Shown piece by piece: positions 32,406-35,064 of a stretch of DNA of 35,064 nucleotides. A program made the translations under genes and the position numbers. The notes beneath the pieces are model-generated. The model saw only the letters and a program-made list of their open reading frames with translations, had not been told where the DNA came from and did no database searches. Origin of the DNA: an uncultured Pelagibacteraceae bacterium (GTDB lineage: Bacteria > Pseudomonadota > Alphaproteobacteria > Pelagibacterales > Pelagibacteraceae). The stretch's first letter is position 1, and each line of letters starts with the position of its first letter. Where the stretch lies: NCBI GenBank assembly GCA_902630925.1, contig CACOWO010000009.1, forward strand, positions 1 through 35,064, written 5' to 3'.

Positions 32406-33080
32406 TTAAAAAACTTTTTCTAAATCTTCGTATTTAATTACATTCATATATTGATGGTGATTTTTATAATAATCTGCAAATTTTAATTTTTTAAAATTTG
32501 TTTGTTTTATATCTAATTTGTTTCTATTTTCCCTCTTGAATATTACTCCAAGTCCGTGATCTGCTATACATGTATAGGTGTCCGCATGATCGTAAGTTCT
32601 AGAATGAACAATTGCCTTCCACACATCACCATTCCAATGGCCATATAATCTTGGAACTATTTGGTTCCAAATTTTTTTTGGTAAGCAATCATGGATTATA
32701 ATAACTCCATTCGTATTTAAAAATTTTAATCCATTATCTATGTCTTTAATTGTTTGTTCGTAAGTATGTAAACCGTCTAAAAAAATAATATCAAAACTCT
32801 GATCGTTTTTTATAAAAAATTCATCGCTAGTCATTCTCAAAGTTCCTCCTTTTAAAGGATCAATTCCAATTTTATTAGCTATTTGTATTTTGGAAAAATT
32901 TTCATCATTATCACAACCGACTTCTAAGTAACTTTTATAGTTTCTATGATTTATGATTTCTTGAATGATTTTAGTTCTTGTGGGAAACAGCTGCCAATTA
33001 TAATTTAATCTTTTAAAAAATTTTTCTCCATAAAAATAATATAAAAATCTTTTAAAAATAAATTTAAGTTTTTGATTCAT
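32406..33080 (-). CDS. SAM-dependent methyltransferase (Methyltransf_24-like)
   Basis: 224 residues with a class I methyltransferase core: YLEVGCDNDENF for SAM motif I, IGIDPLKG for motif II and FLDGLHTYEQTIKDI for motif IV. Proteins of this type in sugar loci probably methylate sugars or amino-sugar substituents; the target is unknown. The N-terminus (about 30 residues) is basic and aromatic. It lies directly after the tRNA-Met gene and shares its strand. Confidence 0.82.
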   Translation of the reverse strand: MNQKLKFIFKRFLYYFYGEKFFKRLNYNWQLFPTRTKIIQEIINHRNYKSYLEVGCDNDENFSKIQIANKIGIDPLKGGTLRMTSDEFFIKNDQSFDIIFLDGLHTYEQTIKDIDNGLKFLNTNGVIIIHDCLPKKIWNQIVPRLYGHWNGDVWKAIVHSRTYDHADTYTCIADHGLGVIFKRENRNKLDIKQTNFKKLKFADYYKNHHQYMNVIKYEDLEKVF

Positions 33081-33085
33081 TATTT

Positions 33086-33162
33086 TGGTAGCGAGGGGCG
33101 GATTCGAACCGCCGACCCCAGGCTTATGAGTCCTGTGCTCTAACCAACTGAGCTACCTCGCC
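33086..33162 (-). tRNA. tRNA-Met (CAT), elongator type, CCA encoded
   Basis: A full cloverleaf can be folded on the minus strand: acceptor GGCGAGG/CCTCGCT (first pair G-U), D arm GCTC...GAGC, anticodon loop CTCATAA with CAT at 33126-33128, T arm GGCGG TTCGAAT CCGCC, discriminator A and an encoded CCA. The body (TTAGAGCAC...CTCATAA) resembles the elongator tRNA-Met of E. coli rather than initiator (no C1-A72 mispair) or the lysidine-Ile tRNA. Position 31:39 at the top of the anticodon stem is A-G. Confidence 0.93.
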
Positions 33163-33191
33163 AAAACTTGTTATGTTTATAATCATTTTTG

Positions 33192-34298
33192 TCATTCTTC
33201 AATAGAATTCATTAAAAATTTTGACTCAAAATATTTAAAAAAATGAGAGTAAAGTTTATGTCTAAAATAAAAATAAGTCATCTGAAAATGACTGAAATAA
33301 TTGATAAAAAAATCAAAAAAAGATAGTTGAATTTTTTTTTCTCCTTTAAGAAATACATTTTGAAATATCCTCATCACTTTTTTTTTTGAATAATATTTAT
33401 ATTTAGAGATATATTTTTTTTTTAGGGATTTTTTTTTTAAATTAGTTAATAATTTAATTAATGATTTGTAAGAACTATACTCATAAAAATTTTTATTTGG
33501 TATGTGATATTTGTGAGATCGATGCCTATTAAATTTATAAGATATTATACTTTTATTTTTGATAGCAAATTCTGCACAAGCTAAACCAAAAGACTCCCCT
33601 AAACTTCTGCCATAAATCATTGCATCACATGTATTAATAAATTTTTTTTTATAACTATCATCAGAGGTTCCTTTTAAAAATTTTATTTGAGGGTGATTAC
33701 AAAATTTTTTTATATTTAAAAATAAAAAGTAAATATCTTTTCTTATTTTTAAAGTTTCTAAAATAGCTCTATGAGAAAATCCCATATCAAAACTAGTTTC
33801 TCCACCATGACATCCTAAAACCAAAAAATTTTTTTTTATCTTCAATTTTTTTCTCAAATCTAAAGAATTATTCTTACTTTCAGTTATATAAGGTACAAAG
33901 GGGATTTTTGAGTTTGAAAATTTTTTACTTAACCATTCTGAAATATATGCATAATTATGACCGTGAACTTGATTTAGTTTTTGAGGATAAACTGAATGGA
34001 CAAGTGTTTTTATATTTTTTGAAACAAATATATCTTTATCACCACTTTTTTGCATGTAGATATAATCTAAATTAAATCTTCTTTTAAATTTATCTATTTC
34101 TTTAAAATTTAATACTCCTACGGAAGTGAAATTTTTTTTAAATTTTTTTAGTACATCTTTTTTGCTATTACGATTATTTTTTTCATAAAATATTATTGAG
34201 TTATTCTTTAAAATTTTTTTATTATTTAAAGCGAATTGAAATGTGGAATTAGCTACCCCCCTATAATTCATCTCATCAATGTAAAAACCAATATTCAT
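33192..34298 (-). CDS. GT-B fold glycosyltransferase
   Basis: 368 residues, very Lys- and Asn-rich. A Rossmann-like N-terminus (MNIGFYIDEMNYRGVANST, with acceptor-loop glycine) and a C-terminal donor motif GESFGLACAEFAIKNK (EX7E) mark it as a GT4-like transferase. The last 100 residues contain a basic and aromatic stretch that may bind the membrane surface. Donor and acceptor are unknown. The codon and composition bias is stronger than in the housekeeping genes, as for its neighbours in the sugar region. Confidence 0.75.
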   Translation of the reverse strand: MNIGFYIDEMNYRGVANSTFQFALNNKKILKNNSIIFYEKNNRNSKKDVLKKFKKNFTSVGVLNFKEIDKFKRRFNLDYIYMQKSGDKDIFVSKNIKTLVHSVYPQKLNQVHGHNYAYISEWLSKKFSNSKIPFVPYITESKNNSLDLRKKLKIKKNFLVLGCHGGETSFDMGFSHRAILETLKIRKDIYFLFLNIKKFCNHPQIKFLKGTSDDSYKKKFINTCDAMIYGRSLGESFGLACAEFAIKNKSIISYKFNRHRSHKYHIPNKNFYEYSSYKSLIKLLTNLKKKSLKKKYISKYKYYSKKKVMRIFQNVFLKGEKKIQLSFFDFFINYFSHFQMTYFYFRHKLYSHFFKYFESKFLMNSIEE

Positions 34299-34403
34299 TA
34301 ATGCTTTAATACTAAATCAATTTAAGTATTTAAACCTTTATGAATTTAAACAAGGTAAATAAACAAATAAATCAGGTTATATGTGGGAAAATTTTTGGTT
34401 TAT

Positions 34404-34589
34404 TTAAATTGTTAAAATTATTCCAAAAACTGTTACTGCTGAAACTGCAGCAACACCAAGTGCAAGATTTCTTTTTTTTTCGATTTTTTTTTCTTCGTTC
34501 AATCTATTTAGTAAATCTGTAACTTTCACTTTGCCGTGTGTCTCAGTTAAATTAGTATGATTTTCATTAAGATTAAACTGTGTGCTCAT
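34404..34589 (-). CDS. Small tail-anchored membrane protein, function unknown
   Basis: 61 residues: a polar, charged N-terminal part (residues 1-38, with a helical LLNRLNEEKKIEKK segment) followed by one C-terminal membrane helix (about 42-61). This layout suggests an inner-membrane protein with its N-terminus in the cytoplasm. No Shine-Dalgarno site is visible before the ATG. I do not recognise the family. Its clear amphipathic-plus-helix organisation supports a real gene. Confidence 0.55.
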   Translation of the reverse strand: MSTQFNLNENHTNLTETHGKVKVTDLLNRLNEEKKIEKKRNLALGVAAVSAVTVFGIILTI

Positions 34590-34648
34590 GAGTTCATTAA
34601 AGCAGATTTAAGTTAATTTTAAATATGTGTGATGAGCAAAATGGGTTT

Positions 34649-34675
34649 GTAAAAAAACTTGACCCAAAATGGGTT
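34649..34675 (-). terminator. Probable rho-independent terminator after the dehydrogenase-type gene
   Basis: On the minus strand the stop codon runs into ACCCA-TTT-TGGGT, a 5-bp hairpin, followed after a short spacer by seven T. The stem is short, so it may be weak. Confidence 0.45.
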
Positions 34676-35064
34676 AGCTTCTCATTAATTTGGATGTAGG
34701 GTCGTGAATTGGATTTTTCTCTAGATGTAGAGGATATTTTTTTTCCTCCACCTCAATAAAAAGACCTTTGTCATCAATTAATTCGCTTTTTACATAGGCC
34801 AAGCAAATATTTTTGTCATAGCAGAAAGAAAAGTTTGAACTAGTAGTAAAACCAATAATTTTATTGTCTTTGTATATTGGTTCATCTTGAAGCAATAGCG
34901 GTTTTCCAGGTTTAAACTTACCTTTGAGAGAAAAAAGCTCTAACTTATTTTTTAAAGGCTTGTCTTTTATTTTTTCTAAAGACTCTCTACCAATAAAATT
35001 TTCATCTTTTTTAAAATTTATAGCAAATGACAAACCAGATTCAAATGGATTATTTTCTGAGGTA
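34674..35064 (-). CDS. C-terminal part of a dimethylglycine/sarcosine dehydrogenase-type (GcvT-domain) protein, 5' end beyond window
   Basis: The minus-strand frame is open to the window edge and continues upstream of the TTG at 35033 with TSENNPFESG, so the gene is partial. The visible 130 residues are a GcvT-like C-terminal domain: NPFESGLSFAINFKKDENFIGRESL, then DEPIYKDNKIIGFTTSSNFSF and a final DPTSKLMRS. These are closest to dimethylglycine and sarcosine dehydrogenases, which demethylate betaine-derived substrates and pass the methyl to tetrahydrofolate. DmdA and free GcvT are alternatives but their C-termini differ. A hairpin and T run follow its stop. Confidence 0.8.
   Translation of the reverse strand, partial: TSENNPFESGLSFAINFKKDENFIGRESLEKIKDKPLKNKLELFSLKGKFKPGKPLLLQDEPIYKDNKIIGFTTSSNFSFCYDKNICLAYVKSELIDDKGLFIEVEEKKYPLHLEKNPIHDPTSKLMRS

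Noticed and set aside
33192..34298. Remnant of a mobile element or integrase beside the tRNA
   Set aside because: The reading frame is an intact GT-B-like protein; no recombinase motifs or tRNA-end repeats were found.
34340..34522. Plus-strand ORF of 60 codons opposite the small tail-anchored protein
   Set aside because: Leu/Lys/Phe-rich low-complexity product antisense to a better supported ORF.

Overview
The window looks like a chromosome segment from a streamlined, very AT-rich marine alphaproteobacterium, most likely SAR11 (Pelagibacterales). The evidence is the strong A/T bias, Lys/Asn-rich proteins, tiny or negative intergenic gaps, TTG/GTG starts and the gene content. This assignment is an inference; no rRNA is present. 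About 41 protein genes and one tRNA can be supported. The largest gap without a gene is 185 bp. No insertion sequence, prophage, CRISPR array or rRNA was seen.

Layout. 1-2287: the 3' part of a citrate synthase-family gene, a membrane-anchored SGNH-type protein and a small membrane protein. 2274-4086: betaine-type ABC permease and binding protein, with no ATPase beside them. 4210-7236: a zinc uptake locus (znuC-znuB-zur diverging from znuA) with two Zur-box-like palindromes between the divergent genes. 7233-10183: class Ia ribonucleotide reductase nrdA-nrdB, preceded by two NrdR-box-like sites 31 bp apart. 10369-18748: mostly housekeeping and metabolic genes (phosphohexomutase, TauE-type exporter, dusA, rpoZ, MFS carrier, beta-hydroxyacid dehydrogenase, FMN-binding oxidase-like protein, a secreted polysaccharide-lyase-like protein, gamma-carbonic anhydrase-like protein, thioredoxin-fold protein). 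18748-21194: two glycosyltransferases and a DUF6165-type protein.

21196-26650 is the most interesting part. Six tightly packed minus-strand genes run mtnP, a cis-CaaD-like tautomerase, mtnA, a FucA-like class II aldolase, an AdoMet decarboxylase-spermidine synthase fusion, and a nitrilase-family amidase. The gene for adenine phosphoribosyltransferase diverges from mtnP. Together they would make spermidine (or a similar polyamine), split the by-product methylthioadenosine, recover adenine, and carry the methylthioribose part through an aldolase route resembling the known DHAP shunt rather than the classical methionine salvage pathway. The tautomerase keeps all six catalytic residues of cis-3-chloroacrylate dehalogenase and has no known role in such an operon.

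26651-34298 is a surface-polysaccharide region: epimerase, GT2, a four-gene dTDP-6-deoxyhexose set (rfbBADC order), DUF4422, methyltransferase and a GT-B transferase, with a tRNA-Met(CAT) inside it. Two A12 tracts lie in coding sequence here. The window ends with a small tail-anchored protein and the C-terminal part of a dimethylglycine/sarcosine dehydrogenase-type protein, which fits with betaine uptake at the other end.

A general architectural feature is extreme compaction. All eight convergent junctions lie between a 14-bp overlap and a 1-bp gap, four of them sharing a palindromic TTAA or CTAG that holds both stop codons. One divergent pair has start codons only 2 bp apart.
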